DNA of 64,000 nucleotides from Acidithiobacillus sp. AMEEHan (lineage in GTDB: Bacteria > Pseudomonadota > Gammaproteobacteria > Acidithiobacillales > Acidithiobacillaceae): contig NZ_CP118747.1 of assembly GCF_030996345.1 (NCBI RefSeq), positions 1,052,001-1,116,000 of the forward strand, given 5' to 3'. Position 1 is the first letter of the stretch; each line of letters begins with the position of its first letter. A program made the translations under genes and the position numbers. Shown here in pieces: positions 23,737-32,508 of the stretch. Below the pieces are notes generated by a model. That model saw nothing but the letters and a program-made list of their open reading frames with translations, did not search any database and was not told where the DNA came from.

Positions 23737-24678
23737 TCAGTCAGGCCGCGGCTGAAAACGACTTTCTGCCGCGAGCTTTTCCCATAGCTCCTTCTCTGCT
23801 GCACGGAGCTCTTTGGGGACAACAATCTGCAAAACCGCGTAGAGATCCCCGGCCTTGCCGCCCTTGCTGTCTGGTAATCCCTTGCCTGCGAGTCGCAGTT
23901 TCTGGCCACTGCTGCTACCGGCCGGGATCTTTACCCGCAGCTGCCCGTCCAGGGTAGGCACCGATACCGAGGCACCGAGTACCGCTTCCCAAGGGCTAAT
24001 AGCAAGCTCTTGGTAGAGATCCTTTCCCTCGGCACGAAATCGCGGATGGGCTGCGTAGCGCACGCGCAGGTAGAGATCGCCGTTGGGTCCGCCGCCCTGT
24101 CCGGGCTGTCCCTGTCCGGCAATCCGCAGGCGCTGTCCCTCAGCGATGCCGACTGGGATCTTGACGCTGAGTTGACGGCGCTCGCGGTGCATGCGTCCAT
24201 CCGGGCCGAGTATCGGTACCTCCAAAGAAATCTCTCGCTTTGCGCCGCGAAAGACGTCCTCTAGGGGAATCTGGATCTCCGCTTCGCTGTCTTCCCCACG
24301 CATGCGAAAGGGGGAGGCACCGTGTGAGCTCCGTCGCCCCCGCTGGGCGAAGAGCTCCTCGAAGAAGTCACTGAAGCCGCCCATGTTGGGGTTCGCACCG
24401 CCGCCAAAGCCGCCGGCAAAATGTTCCCAGCCGGGCGGCGGACGAAAATCCTGCCCAGCTTGCCAATTGCTGCCCAGTTGATCGTAGGCACGGCGCTTTT
24501 CCGGATCCTTCAGCACCTCGTAGGCCTCTTGCAGGTCCTTGAAGCGGTCCTCGGCATTGGCCTCCTTGCTTACGTCCGGGTGGTATTTGCGCGCCATCTT
24601 CCGATACGCGGATTTGATCGCGTCGGCGTCGGCGTCACGTGCTACCCCCAGGATCTGGTAGTAGTCTTTGTATTCCAA
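23737..24678 (-). CDS. cbpA: Curved-DNA-binding protein / DnaJ-class co-chaperone CbpA
   Basis: A 313-residue class II J-protein. The J domain (residues 2-70) contains the HPD motif in KYHPDVS. A Gly/Phe-rich linker with FGGGANPNMGGF follows, then two beta-sandwich substrate-binding domains (for example GDLYLRVRYAAHPRF and GQKLRLAGKGLPD). The Cys-rich zinc finger of DnaJ is absent, which defines the CbpA type. It stimulates DnaK ATPase. TTG 24678 is chosen because the family starts M-x-Y-KDYY and GGGGGG lies five bases upstream; an ATG at 24696 would add six residues. It diverges from uvrD and converges with the HDOD-GGDEF gene. Confidence 0.92.
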   Translation of the reverse strand: MEYKDYYQILGVARDADADAIKSAYRKMARKYHPDVSKEANAEDRFKDLQEAYEVLKDPEKRRAYDQLGSNWQAGQDFRPPPGWEHFAGGFGGGANPNMGGFSDFFEELFAQRGRRSSHGASPFRMRGEDSEAEIQIPLEDVFRGAKREISLEVPILGPDGRMHRERRQLSVKIPVGIAEGQRLRIAGQGQPGQGGGPNGDLYLRVRYAAHPRFRAEGKDLYQELAISPWEAVLGASVSVPTLDGQLRVKIPAGSSSGQKLRLAGKGLPDSKGGKAGDLYAVLQIVVPKELRAAEKELWEKLAAESRFQPRPD

Positions 24679-24778
24679 GGGAACCCCCCGTATCATGCCG
24701 CGATGGCATCTGATGAACCTGATGCGACTGTGGGGGCGCAGAGGTGTTTTTTCAAGTCACCGGTACGGTAAGGCAGGT

Positions 24779-26905
24779 ATGGAACTAAACGAGCGGCAGC
24801 GGGAGGCGGTGCTGCTGGCACCGGGGCCGGCACTGGTTTTGGCGGGTGCCGGTTCGGGAAAGACGCGCGTACTCACCAGCCGTATCGCCCATTTGCTGGA
24901 AGAGGGCCTGCATCCGGGGCAGATCCTCGCGGTGACCTTCACCAACAAGGCGGCGCGGGCCATGCGCGAGCGTCTCGCGGCCATGCTCGATATGGATCTG
25001 CGTGGCTTGTGGATGGGAACCTTTCACGGTATCGCGCATCGCCTGTTGCGTATGCACCACGAGCTGGTCGATTTGCCAGAGCAGTTTGTTGTTCTCGACG
25101 CGGACGATTGCCAGCGTCTGGTGCGGCGTGCCGTGCGGGAGCTGCAGCTCGACGAGAAACACTGGCCTGCACGCCAGATCGCTGGGCGTATCAGCCGCTG
25201 GAAGGACAGTGGGCTGGGGCCGCAGGAACTCGCGGGCGAGCGTTCCGTGCCGCCGCAGCTAGTGGAGATCTATCAGCGCTACGAATTGCTGCGCGAGCGC
25301 GCTGGAGCCCTGGATTTTGCCGACCTGCTGCTCTATGCCTTGCGTCTCTGGCACGATGCCCCGCTCCTCGCCCAGTATCAGGAGCGTTTTCAACAGGTTC
25401 TGGTGGATGAGTTTCAGGACACCAATGCCGTGCAATACCAGTGGCTGCGACGGCTAGCCGAGGCGCATCAGAATCTCTTCGTGGTGGGCGATGATGACCA
25501 GTCGATCTATGCCTGGCGTGGTGCCGAAGTCGAAAATCTCTTTCGCTTCCAGCGCGATTTTCCAGGTGCCCGGTTGATCCGCCTGGAACAGAACTATCGC
25601 TCCACGGCGCCCATTCTAGCGGCTGCCAATGCGGTCATTGCGCAAAACAGCGATCGTCTTGGCAAGACCTTGTGGACGGAACGCCGCGACGGCGCCCCGG
25701 TGCAGCTCTACCGCGCCTATAACGAGGAGGATGAGGCCCGCTTCGTGGTTGGTCGCATCGAGCAGTGGGTGGCGGCGGGCGGCAAGCGCGAGGACTGTGC
25801 CATTCTCTATCGCTCCAACGCCCAGTCCCGTCCTTTTGAAGAACATCTCCTGCGTGCCGGCATGCCGTACCGAGTCTATGGTGGCCTGCGGTTTTTTGAA
25901 CGCGCCGAGGTCAAGGACGTCCTCGCCTATTTACGTCTGGTCTTGCAGCGCCACGATGACGCCGCCTTCGAGCGGGTGGTCAACGTGCCGGCGCGCGGAA
26001 TCGGCGCCGTTACCCTCGAACGTTTGCGCACGCTCGCGCGCGAGCGCGGCATTTCGCTCTGGCAGGCCGCCGGCGAGCTGGCGCAGCCGAAGCTCAATAC
26101 CTTTCTCACCCTCATCGATCGCTTGGCGCAAGCCTGCACCAACCAGGAGCTCGACGAGCAGGTGCGCCTGGTCCTTGAGCAGGTCCCCCTGCGCGATTGG
26201 CATGCGCGGGATGGCGATCGCGGTGAGGGACGTATGGAAAACCTGGAAGAACTGATCAATGCAGCGCGCAGTTTTGCTCTGCAGGATGGCTCCGAAGGCC
26301 TGCGCGAGTTGAGCCCGGTGCCAGGCGACCTGCTCAGCGAATTCCTCACCCATGCTGCCCTTGAGGCAGGAGAGGGCGGGGCCGAAGCGTGGGAAGATGC
26401 CGTGCAGTTGATGAGTCTGCATAGTGCCAAGGGCTTGGAATTTGCCCAGGTTTTTTTGGTTGGACTAGAGGAGGGGCTTTTTCCGCACCAACGTAGTCTG
26501 GAAGACCCTGCCGGTCTGGCCGAGGAACGGCGCCTCTGCTATGTAGGCATGACCCGCGCCATGCAGCAGCTCATTCTCTGTCACGCCGAGAGCCGGCGAC
26601 TGCACGGCACAGAGCGTCTGGCGCTGGCGTCGCGCTTTTTGCGCGAGCTGCCGGCCGAGGAAATCGAGGAATTGCGCCCGCGCGCGCGCATCAGCCGGCC
26701 GCTGGCGCCCGCGGTAGCCGCTATGAGCAGCGGGCGCAGCGATTGCCCCTACCCGTTGGGTGGACGCATTCGTCACCCGGTTTTTGGTGAAGGGACGGTG
26801 TTGGACTACGAGGCCGGCGGACGCCAGGGGCGGGTGCAGATTCAGTTCAGTTCCGGCACCAAGTGGCTGGCACTGGGCATCGTGAGTCTGGAGAGACTAT
26901 GCTGA
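24779..26905 (+). CDS. uvrD: DNA helicase II, UvrD/PcrA type
   Basis: A 708-residue superfamily 1A 3'-5' helicase. Motifs appear in order: Q motif LNERQREAV, Walker A GAGSGKTR (about 25-32), motif Ia VTFTNKAA, motif II VDEFQDTN, motif III GDDDQSIYAWRGA, motif IV LEQNYRS, motif V LMSLHSAKGLEF and motif VI VGMTRAMQ. The C-terminal Tudor-like segment (RHPVFGEGTVLDYE...GRVQIQF) is the UvrD/PcrA RNA-polymerase-interacting domain. It acts in nucleotide-excision and mismatch repair. Start at ATG 24779 gives MELNERQREAV, as usual; the upstream in-frame extension is not conserved-looking. Confidence 0.95.
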   Translation: MELNERQREAVLLAPGPALVLAGAGSGKTRVLTSRIAHLLEEGLHPGQILAVTFTNKAARAMRERLAAMLDMDLRGLWMGTFHGIAHRLLRMHHELVDLPEQFVVLDADDCQRLVRRAVRELQLDEKHWPARQIAGRISRWKDSGLGPQELAGERSVPPQLVEIYQRYELLRERAGALDFADLLLYALRLWHDAPLLAQYQERFQQVLVDEFQDTNAVQYQWLRRLAEAHQNLFVVGDDDQSIYAWRGAEVENLFRFQRDFPGARLIRLEQNYRSTAPILAAANAVIAQNSDRLGKTLWTERRDGAPVQLYRAYNEEDEARFVVGRIEQWVAAGGKREDCAILYRSNAQSRPFEEHLLRAGMPYRVYGGLRFFERAEVKDVLAYLRLVLQRHDDAAFERVVNVPARGIGAVTLERLRTLARERGISLWQAAGELAQPKLNTFLTLIDRLAQACTNQELDEQVRLVLEQVPLRDWHARDGDRGEGRMENLEELINAARSFALQDGSEGLRELSPVPGDLLSEFLTHAALEAGEGGAEAWEDAVQLMSLHSAKGLEFAQVFLVGLEEGLFPHQRSLEDPAGLAEERRLCYVGMTRAMQQLILCHAESRRLHGTERLALASRFLRELPAEEIEELRPRARISRPLAPAVAAMSSGRSDCPYPLGGRIRHPVFGEGTVLDYEAGGRQGRVQIQFSSGTKWLALGIVSLERLC

Positions 26906-26925
26906 TGGGGAACATGGGGGTGTAG

Positions 26926-27276
26926 ATGAGCACGGACGCAAACAGCAAGGCATCGTGGATGGCGGTGATCATCGTGATTCTCGCCCTCATTGTCTTGGTG
27001 GGATTTTTCTTTCTGTGGCTGCATCCGGCCGGTCCTGGGGTCGCGCCTGTCGCCAGCACCGCCAGTTCGGCGACGGCGCTGCAGTCGGTAAGCCCTGCCG
27101 GTAGCGCGGTTTCGGTACCCGATTTTGTCGTCGCTCCCGGCATCTCCCAGCAGGGTACCATCGAGGGGCCGATTGAAGGCCGCTGTGGCAACATTGCCTG
27201 GCAGAAACTTGATCCCAAGGAGCTGCAGGAGTTGCGCAAACTCTGTCCGCGGCAGGCAGCCTCAGCGCAAAGGTAA
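26926..27276 (+). CDS. Small membrane-anchored protein of unknown function
   Basis: A 116-residue protein with one N-terminal transmembrane helix (WMAVIIVILALIVLVGFFFLWL, about 11-32), then an Ala/Ser/Pro-rich periplasmic linker and a short C-terminal segment with two Cys (GRCGNIAWQ and LRKLCPRQ). I do not recognise the family. It starts 20 bases after uvrD, probably on the same transcript, and its last 15 bases overlap the convergent sensor-kinase gene. Confidence 0.65.
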   Translation: MSTDANSKASWMAVIIVILALIVLVGFFFLWLHPAGPGVAPVASTASSATALQSVSPAGSAVSVPDFVVAPGISQQGTIEGPIEGRCGNIAWQKLDPKELQELRKLCPRQAASAQR

Positions 27277-28527
27277 GGTCAGGCGCACCCGTAAGCCGCC
27301 TTCGGTGGCGTTGCAGAAGTCGATCTTGCCGCCAAGACGTTGCAGGATGCGCTGCACGATGGCGATGCCCAGTCCTGTGCCGCCGCCCCGCCCGGCCAGC
27401 GCGAACGGCTTGCCGAGCTGAGCCCGTTTTTCCGCCGAGATGCCGTCACCATGATCGCGGACCTCGATGCTTGCGGAACCCGCCTCCTGCGCAACGCGGA
27501 TCTCGATGGGAGGCCGCCCATGCCGGCGGGCATTCTCCACCAGATTCTGCAGGACGCGGCGCAACGCTACCGGCGTGATGGAAAGGTAGAGGTTTTCGTT
27601 TTCCGGCTCCTGGAGTCGCACATCGTCCCCCTGCGATTCGACAAAATGGCGTAGGAAAGCGATCAGGTCGATCTCTTCGGCCAGTTCCTCGCGTCCACTG
27701 CGGGCGTAATCGAGAAACTGGTGCAGGATTTCGTCCATTTCCCACAGATTGTCGACCAGATCTTTTTGCAGATCTGCCGCCTCCTTGGGGAGAAACTCGG
27801 CAAGCATGCGCATCCGCGTCAAGGGTGTGCGCAGATCGTGAGATACCCCCAGCAGGACCATCTCGCGCTCTTCCGCCAGTTCATGGCGTTCGCGCAGAGC
27901 ACTGTTCAGCTCTCCGGCCAGATGTTTCACGTCCTCCGGTCCCTCCACCGGCAATACCACGGGCCCCTCGCGACCGCGACTGGCGTTGAGGCCTTGCACC
28001 AGGCGGCGCAAAGGGCCGGTAATCTGATGTACGATGAGGTAGGCGCCCAGCAACGAAAGTAGGAGGATGGCGCTGAGTTTGAACCACTGCGGTGACGGCC
28101 CCGGTGGGGGCTTGGGAATGGGCATGGCGACGGCGACATGGCTGTGCGGGTCGGGGTCGATCCACAACAGATGGTGCCGATCATCGACCTGCACCTGAGC
28201 ATCGGGCCAACCCATCCCATGCAGCAGGCGCTCGGCATTACGCATGATCGGGTTGCGGGGAGGATGGCCCTCCATCTCGTCGACCGGAAAGAAGGCGATG
28301 CCGATCTTGGCCAGGCGTGGGGCCAGCCACTCTGCCTCGCCGACATCCAGGACGCTACTGAGCGTCAGTATCTGCGCCCAGCTCTGCGCCAAGTGGCGCG
28401 CCTGGGGATTGCCGAGATAGATGTTGAAGTACCAGTAGACGGCAAACTGACTGGCCAGCAGCAGCGCACCAATCAGCAAAAAGATCCGTCCGAAGAGGGT
28501 GTCGGACCACAGACGCCGGAATTTCAC
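27262..28527 (-). CDS. Two-component sensor histidine kinase, EnvZ-like
   Basis: A 421-residue membrane kinase. A first transmembrane helix (about 14-35, IFLLIGALLLASQFAVYWYF) is followed by a periplasmic loop of about 150 residues and a second helix at about 187-206. Then come a HAMP domain, a dimerisation domain with the phospho-His in GVSHDLRTPLTRM (about residue 229), and an ATPase domain with the N box NLVENARRHG, DHGDGIS and GTGLGIAIV. It overlaps the response-regulator gene by four bases. The gene order spy-like, regulator, kinase and the divergent RND operon point to envelope-stress sensing that controls efflux (inference). Confidence 0.92.
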   Translation of the reverse strand: MKFRRLWSDTLFGRIFLLIGALLLASQFAVYWYFNIYLGNPQARHLAQSWAQILTLSSVLDVGEAEWLAPRLAKIGIAFFPVDEMEGHPPRNPIMRNAERLLHGMGWPDAQVQVDDRHHLLWIDPDPHSHVAVAMPIPKPPPGPSPQWFKLSAILLLSLLGAYLIVHQITGPLRRLVQGLNASRGREGPVVLPVEGPEDVKHLAGELNSALRERHELAEEREMVLLGVSHDLRTPLTRMRMLAEFLPKEAADLQKDLVDNLWEMDEILHQFLDYARSGREELAEEIDLIAFLRHFVESQGDDVRLQEPENENLYLSITPVALRRVLQNLVENARRHGRPPIEIRVAQEAGSASIEVRDHGDGISAEKRAQLGKPFALAGRGGGTGLGIAIVQRILQRLGGKIDFCNATEGGLRVRLTLPLR

Positions 28528-29252
28528 GCCGGTTTGTCCGCGCTCCCCGCGTCGGGAACAAAGACATAGCCACGCCCCCAGACCGTCTGCAGGTAACGGG
28601 GTTTGCTCGAGTCGTCTTCGATCAGCCGGCGGAGGCGGGAGACAAAGACATCGATGCCGCGGGGACCGGGGATGTCCTCGCTATGGCCGTGGATCATGCC
28701 CAGGAGCTTGTCACGCGACAGGGTTTGCCAGGGATGCTCGGCGAGGGCGCGAAGCAGGGCGAACTCGGTTTCGGTGATGGTGATTTCCTGCTTGCCCCGG
28801 TACAGGCGCCGATAATCGAGGGCGAGGTGAAAGGGACCGAAGTCGATGGCACCGGGGCTGGGCTCGACCGTACCGCTGTCCTGGCTACGCCGCAGCACGG
28901 CGCCAATCCGGGCCAGCAACTCTTCCGGCTCAAAGGGCTTGGCGACGTAATCATCGGCGCCGATGGAAAGACCCTGGACGCGATCATCGAGATCGCCGCG
29001 GGCCGTGAGCATGATGATCGGCAGGACGGATTCCTGCTGGCGCAGCCGCTGACAGATCTGAAAGCCATCTTCGCCAGGCATCATTACATCGAGGAGCAGG
29101 AGATCATAGTGCTCCCGCTCCAGCAAACGGTCCATTTGCGCCGCCGAAGCGGCGCCATGGACCGTGTAGCCCTGCGACTCCAGGTATCGCGTCAGAATGG
29201 CGCGCAGCTTGGCGTCGTCATCCACCAACAAGATGCGGGCATTGCTACTCAC
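28524..29252 (-). CDS. OmpR-family response regulator
   Basis: A 242-residue regulator with a receiver domain (phospho-Asp55 in LLLLDVMMPG, acidic pocket DDD at 11-13, Lys in AKPFEPEEL) and a C-terminal winged-helix DNA-binding domain (TETEFALLRALAEHPWQTLSRDKLL, SEDIPGPRGIDVFVSRLRRLIEDD, TVWGRGYVF), close to OmpR. GTG 29252 is chosen because it overlaps the preceding stop as GTGA, implying translational coupling, with GGAGGG upstream. It probably controls its own operon and the divergent efflux genes; two TTACA repeats in the shared promoter region are candidate sites. Confidence 0.92.
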   Translation of the reverse strand: MSSNARILLVDDDAKLRAILTRYLESQGYTVHGAASAAQMDRLLEREHYDLLLLDVMMPGEDGFQICQRLRQQESVLPIIMLTARGDLDDRVQGLSIGADDYVAKPFEPEELLARIGAVLRRSQDSGTVEPSPGAIDFGPFHLALDYRRLYRGKQEITITETEFALLRALAEHPWQTLSRDKLLGMIHGHSEDIPGPRGIDVFVSRLRRLIEDDSSKPRYLQTVWGRGYVFVPDAGSADKPA

Positions 29253-29755
29253 GGTTTGTGCCACCCTCCCCACTTTGGACCTCTTTCCATCTTCGCATAG
29301 ATTGCCGTCACTTTCTGCCATTGTTCGGCGTTCAGCAACTTATGGACGAAGGCAACCTGGGCGATGCCGCGTTGCAGCATGGCCTGATGGTCGGCCAGCA
29401 CTGCGTCTTCCAGTGGCTTCAGGGCGCTGCCCGTTTCGCCGCGCAGGAGGGCAGTCTGCAGTGCGTGGTTGTGGCTCTCCATGGCCTGCCGCTGCGTTCC
29501 CCACTGCTCCCTCTGGTCCTTGCGCCAGGTCTCGAGCTGCGATTCCTGCTGCGGGGTGAGTTTGAGTTCGATGGCGTGACGCCAGACGATGGGCATGAGC
29601 ATGGGAACTGGAGCATTTCTCATCCACTCGGCGCGAGGACCGCCGTGCATCGGGCGCTGCATGGGCCCGTGCACTGGCGGTGGCATGTCCGCCGCCATGC
29701 TGGCCATTGGGGCCAACGCCGCCAGGATAAGAAGTGAATAGGTGATTTTGCGCAT
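29249..29755 (-). CDS. Spy/CpxP-like periplasmic stress protein
   Basis: A 168-residue exported protein with signal peptide MRKITYSLLILAALAPMASMA. The mature N-terminus is rich in His, Pro and Met (PPPVHGPMQRPMHGGP), which could bind metals. The core is helical with two LTxxQ-type signatures: LTPQQESQLETW and LNAEQWQKVT. Spy and CpxP are ATP-independent periplasmic chaperones; CpxP also inhibits the CpxA kinase. Being first in an operon with an OmpR/EnvZ-type pair, it may similarly feed back on the kinase (inference). Confidence 0.82.
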   Translation of the reverse strand: MRKITYSLLILAALAPMASMAADMPPPVHGPMQRPMHGGPRAEWMRNAPVPMLMPIVWRHAIELKLTPQQESQLETWRKDQREQWGTQRQAMESHNHALQTALLRGETGSALKPLEDAVLADHQAMLQRGIAQVAFVHKLLNAEQWQKVTAIYAKMERGPKWGGWHKP

Positions 29756-29837
29756 AATCGGGTACCTCCGAAAAAAGAGCTCTATCGCTCGGTTAACAGC
29801 CTACGCGCGCCGCCGCCCCCAAAGCCAGTGAAAAATT

Positions 29838-29865
29838 CTTACAAAAATCAACGTACATCCTTACA
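29838..29865. promoter_or_regulatory. Candidate response-regulator site in the divergent promoter
   Basis: Two CTTACA direct repeats begin 22 bp apart (29838 and 29860), two helical turns, in the AT-rich 195-bp region between the spy-like gene and the tolC-like gene. Such spaced direct repeats are typical of OmpR-family binding. No binding data are implied. Confidence 0.35.
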
Positions 29866-29950
29866 GTCGTACACAATTTGCCCCGGGTAGGAGGGCTGCG
29901 TTACCAACAAATATCGTCGATACTATGGCAAATTTTCAGCTAGAGATGAC

Positions 29951-31378
29951 ATGGCGATGCGTTGGCAGTGGATATTCTCCGGCCTCTTTTTGCTGAGTGG
30001 CGCTGCGCAGGCGGGGATCGGCGTGGTCTTTGACGATCCTTTCTCCACCGACAGTGGCTTGCCGCAGCACCCGGGACAGACCTGGAAAGGGGTGGCGCAG
30101 CAGCTCCCGGCCCTGCCGACATCGCCGACGTGGCCAGCGGCGCTGGCGGCCAAAACCTGGACGCTCCCGGAACTCACGGCCTGGGCTCTGGCCCACAATC
30201 CGCAAACCGCCTCTGCCTGGGAAGCGCTGCGCGCCCAGGCGGCCGCCCTAGGGGTGGCGGAGAGTGCCTGGCTGCCGACGGTCACTTTTAGCACCAGTGC
30301 CGCGCGTCGCCAGGCTGTATCCACCGCCGGTTTCAGCGTGCCGGCCCGCAATAGCACCATGCCCAGTCTGAGTCTGAGCTATACCCTATGGGATTTCGGT
30401 CTGCGGGCGGCCAAGACCGATGCTGCCCGCGCACAGGAGTGGGTAGCGGGGTATACGCAAAATCAGACCTTGCAGACGGTGATCTTCGATGTCACTCAGG
30501 CCTACTATCAACTGCTGGGTGGTCAAGCTTTGCTCGCGGCAGACGCCAAGACGGTGGCGGAAAATCAAAAAGCCCTGGAGGCTGCCGAGGTATTGCATCA
30601 GGCGGGACAGGCCACCATTGGCGATCTCTATCAGGCGCGCGCATCCCTGGCGACCGCCCAGTCGACTTATGCGGCGCAGGAGCAGACCGTGCGCAGTGCG
30701 GAGGGTAGCTTAGCCAGTAGTCTGGGTCTCCCTCCCGACAGTGTCATTCAAATCAGCCCTCTCAGCCCGGATAGTCCGCCGCCCAGCGCTCTAAGCGCCG
30801 GCGTCGAGGCCTTGATGCACGCAGCGGAAACGGCAAACCCCGCTCTGCAGCAGGCGCGTGCCCAGGTGGCAGTCGCCCGGGCCAACGTGCGCTCGGCCCA
30901 GGCGCAAGGGTTGCCTAGCCTTGGAGTGACCGGTTCCTACGGCTATCAATTTCAGGGAGGGTTTCAGCCGGGCGACACCTGGAGTGTGGGCCTGACCCTG
31001 ACTGTCCCGCTCTTTACTGGCTTCAACAACCATTATGCCGTGCGCGAAGCCGAGGCCACCGCGCGGCAGGATGCAGATACCCTGGCGGCAACACGCAACA
31101 GCACCATGGCCAGTATCTGGCAGGACTACCATGGCTTTCAGGGCGATCTGGCAGCATATCCGGGTGCGTCCAGCAGCCTTGCCAACGCCCGCAAGGCCCT
31201 CGAAGTGGTCCTGGCGCAATACAAGGTAGGGCAGGCGACCATCCAGGATGTGCTGCAGGCCGAATCCACCCTGGCCCAGTCCCGCTATACCCTCATCGCC
31301 AATCTCGTCAATAGCTATGTGGCGCTGGCGCAGTTGAGTCAGGCCGTGGGCATGCCCGTAGGAGCAACACAACCGTGA
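29951..31378 (+). CDS. TolC-like outer-membrane efflux protein
   Basis: A 475-residue protein with signal peptide MAMRWQWIFSGLFLLSGAAQA and two tandem OEP repeats characteristic of TolC: coiled-coil helices such as LTAWALAHNPQTASAWEALRAQAAAL and TANPALQQARAQVAVARANVRSA, with barrel strands including GVTGSYGYQF and TWSVGLTLTVPLF. It forms the trimeric outer-membrane channel of a tripartite pump. It lacks a lipobox, unlike many NodT-type relatives. Its stop overlaps the start of the adaptor gene (GTGA), so the efflux operon is translationally coupled. It is transcribed divergently from the Spy-like/two-component operon. Confidence 0.92.
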   Translation: MAMRWQWIFSGLFLLSGAAQAGIGVVFDDPFSTDSGLPQHPGQTWKGVAQQLPALPTSPTWPAALAAKTWTLPELTAWALAHNPQTASAWEALRAQAAALGVAESAWLPTVTFSTSAARRQAVSTAGFSVPARNSTMPSLSLSYTLWDFGLRAAKTDAARAQEWVAGYTQNQTLQTVIFDVTQAYYQLLGGQALLAADAKTVAENQKALEAAEVLHQAGQATIGDLYQARASLATAQSTYAAQEQTVRSAEGSLASSLGLPPDSVIQISPLSPDSPPPSALSAGVEALMHAAETANPALQQARAQVAVARANVRSAQAQGLPSLGVTGSYGYQFQGGFQPGDTWSVGLTLTVPLFTGFNNHYAVREAEATARQDADTLAATRNSTMASIWQDYHGFQGDLAAYPGASSSLANARKALEVVLAQYKVGQATIQDVLQAESTLAQSRYTLIANLVNSYVALAQLSQAVGMPVGATQP

Positions 31379-32508
31379 AAGCACATCGCTGGGGCGCCGC
31401 CGCCCTGATCCTGTTCTTGCCAGTTATCCTGACCGGCTGCCAAAAGGCCGAGCGGGGCGGGCCGCCGCCGGTGCAGGTGACGCTGGTCCGGCCCAAGCTG
31501 CAGGACATGGTCCATTACGAGAGTTTTCTGGGCACGGTAACGCCCCTGCAGATGGTGACCATCATTCCGCAGACCTCGGGCCAGCTTGCCAGCCTGTCCT
31601 TTACGCAGGGAGGGATGGTGCAGCGGGGCCAGACGCTCTTCACCATCAATCCCGCCCAGGCGGCTGCCACCTTGGCGCAGGCGCGGGCCAATCTCGCCGC
31701 GGCGCAGGCCACTGCGCGCTATGACCAAACCCTGGTAGAGCAGGATAGACCGTTGGTGGAAAAGGATTTCATCACCAAGCAAAGCTATGCGCAGGCGGTA
31801 TCCCAGGCGCAAGCGAGTCGAGCACAGGTGGCCGCCGATGTGGCGGCTGTGCAGCAGGCCGCGATCACCCTGGGGTATACGCGCATCACCGCGCCCATCA
31901 CTGGACGCATCGGTATGGCATTGGTCAAGCCGGGCAATCTGGTGGTGGCGAATCAGACGCAACTGGCCACCATCAACCAGATCAGCCCCATTGGCATCAA
32001 TTTTCAGATTCCGCAGAGTTTGCTGGGGGCGGCACGCCAGGCCAAGGATCAGGCCTGGAAGCTGCTCATCCAGGATGAAAAGCAAGGCAAGACCCTGGCT
32101 GCCGCTACGCTCCAGGTTATCGACAACAGCGTAGCCGCGACCTCAGCGACCTTGAGTGTGCAGGCGCAGGCGGACAATGCCAGTGCGGTGCTCTGGCCCG
32201 GGGAGTACGTGGAGGTCCGTCTGCCCGTGCAACGGGTCGCGCAGGCCATGACCCTGCCGGTGGCGGCCGTGCAGCAGGGCAGCAGTGGGAACTTCGTCTA
32301 CCAGGCACCCAAGGGCATAGTCGAGGCAACACCGGTGCAGGTACTTTGGGAGGATGGCCAGACCGCCGTGATTTCTGGTCTGCCAGCGAGTGCCCGGGTC
32401 ATCGATCCAGTGCCGGCCCGGGTCTATGCCGGGGTTCACGTTTTGCTGCCTGGGCAAAAGGCTGCAGCGGTTACGGGTCATGGTCATCATGCCTGGGGTG
32501 GTAGATGA
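31375..32508 (+). CDS. RND efflux periplasmic adaptor (membrane fusion) lipoprotein
   Basis: A 377-residue protein with a lipobox LPVILTGC (Cys22). It has the adaptor order: a beta-barrel/lipoyl half-motif (TIIPQTSGQLASLSFTQGGMVQRGQTLFTI), a helical hairpin (AATLAQARANLAAAQATARYDQTLV), the second lipoyl half (ITLGYTRITAPITGRIGMALVKPGNLV), then barrel and membrane-proximal domains. It links the RND pump to the TolC-like channel. The gene starts with GTG overlapping the upstream stop and overlaps the pump gene by four bases (ATGA). The C-terminal HGHHAWG could bind metals but is short. Confidence 0.92.
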   Translation: MKAHRWGAAALILFLPVILTGCQKAERGGPPPVQVTLVRPKLQDMVHYESFLGTVTPLQMVTIIPQTSGQLASLSFTQGGMVQRGQTLFTINPAQAAATLAQARANLAAAQATARYDQTLVEQDRPLVEKDFITKQSYAQAVSQAQASRAQVAADVAAVQQAAITLGYTRITAPITGRIGMALVKPGNLVVANQTQLATINQISPIGINFQIPQSLLGAARQAKDQAWKLLIQDEKQGKTLAAATLQVIDNSVAATSATLSVQAQADNASAVLWPGEYVEVRLPVQRVAQAMTLPVAAVQQGSSGNFVYQAPKGIVEATPVQVLWEDGQTAVISGLPASARVIDPVPARVYAGVHVLLPGQKAAAVTGHGHHAWGGR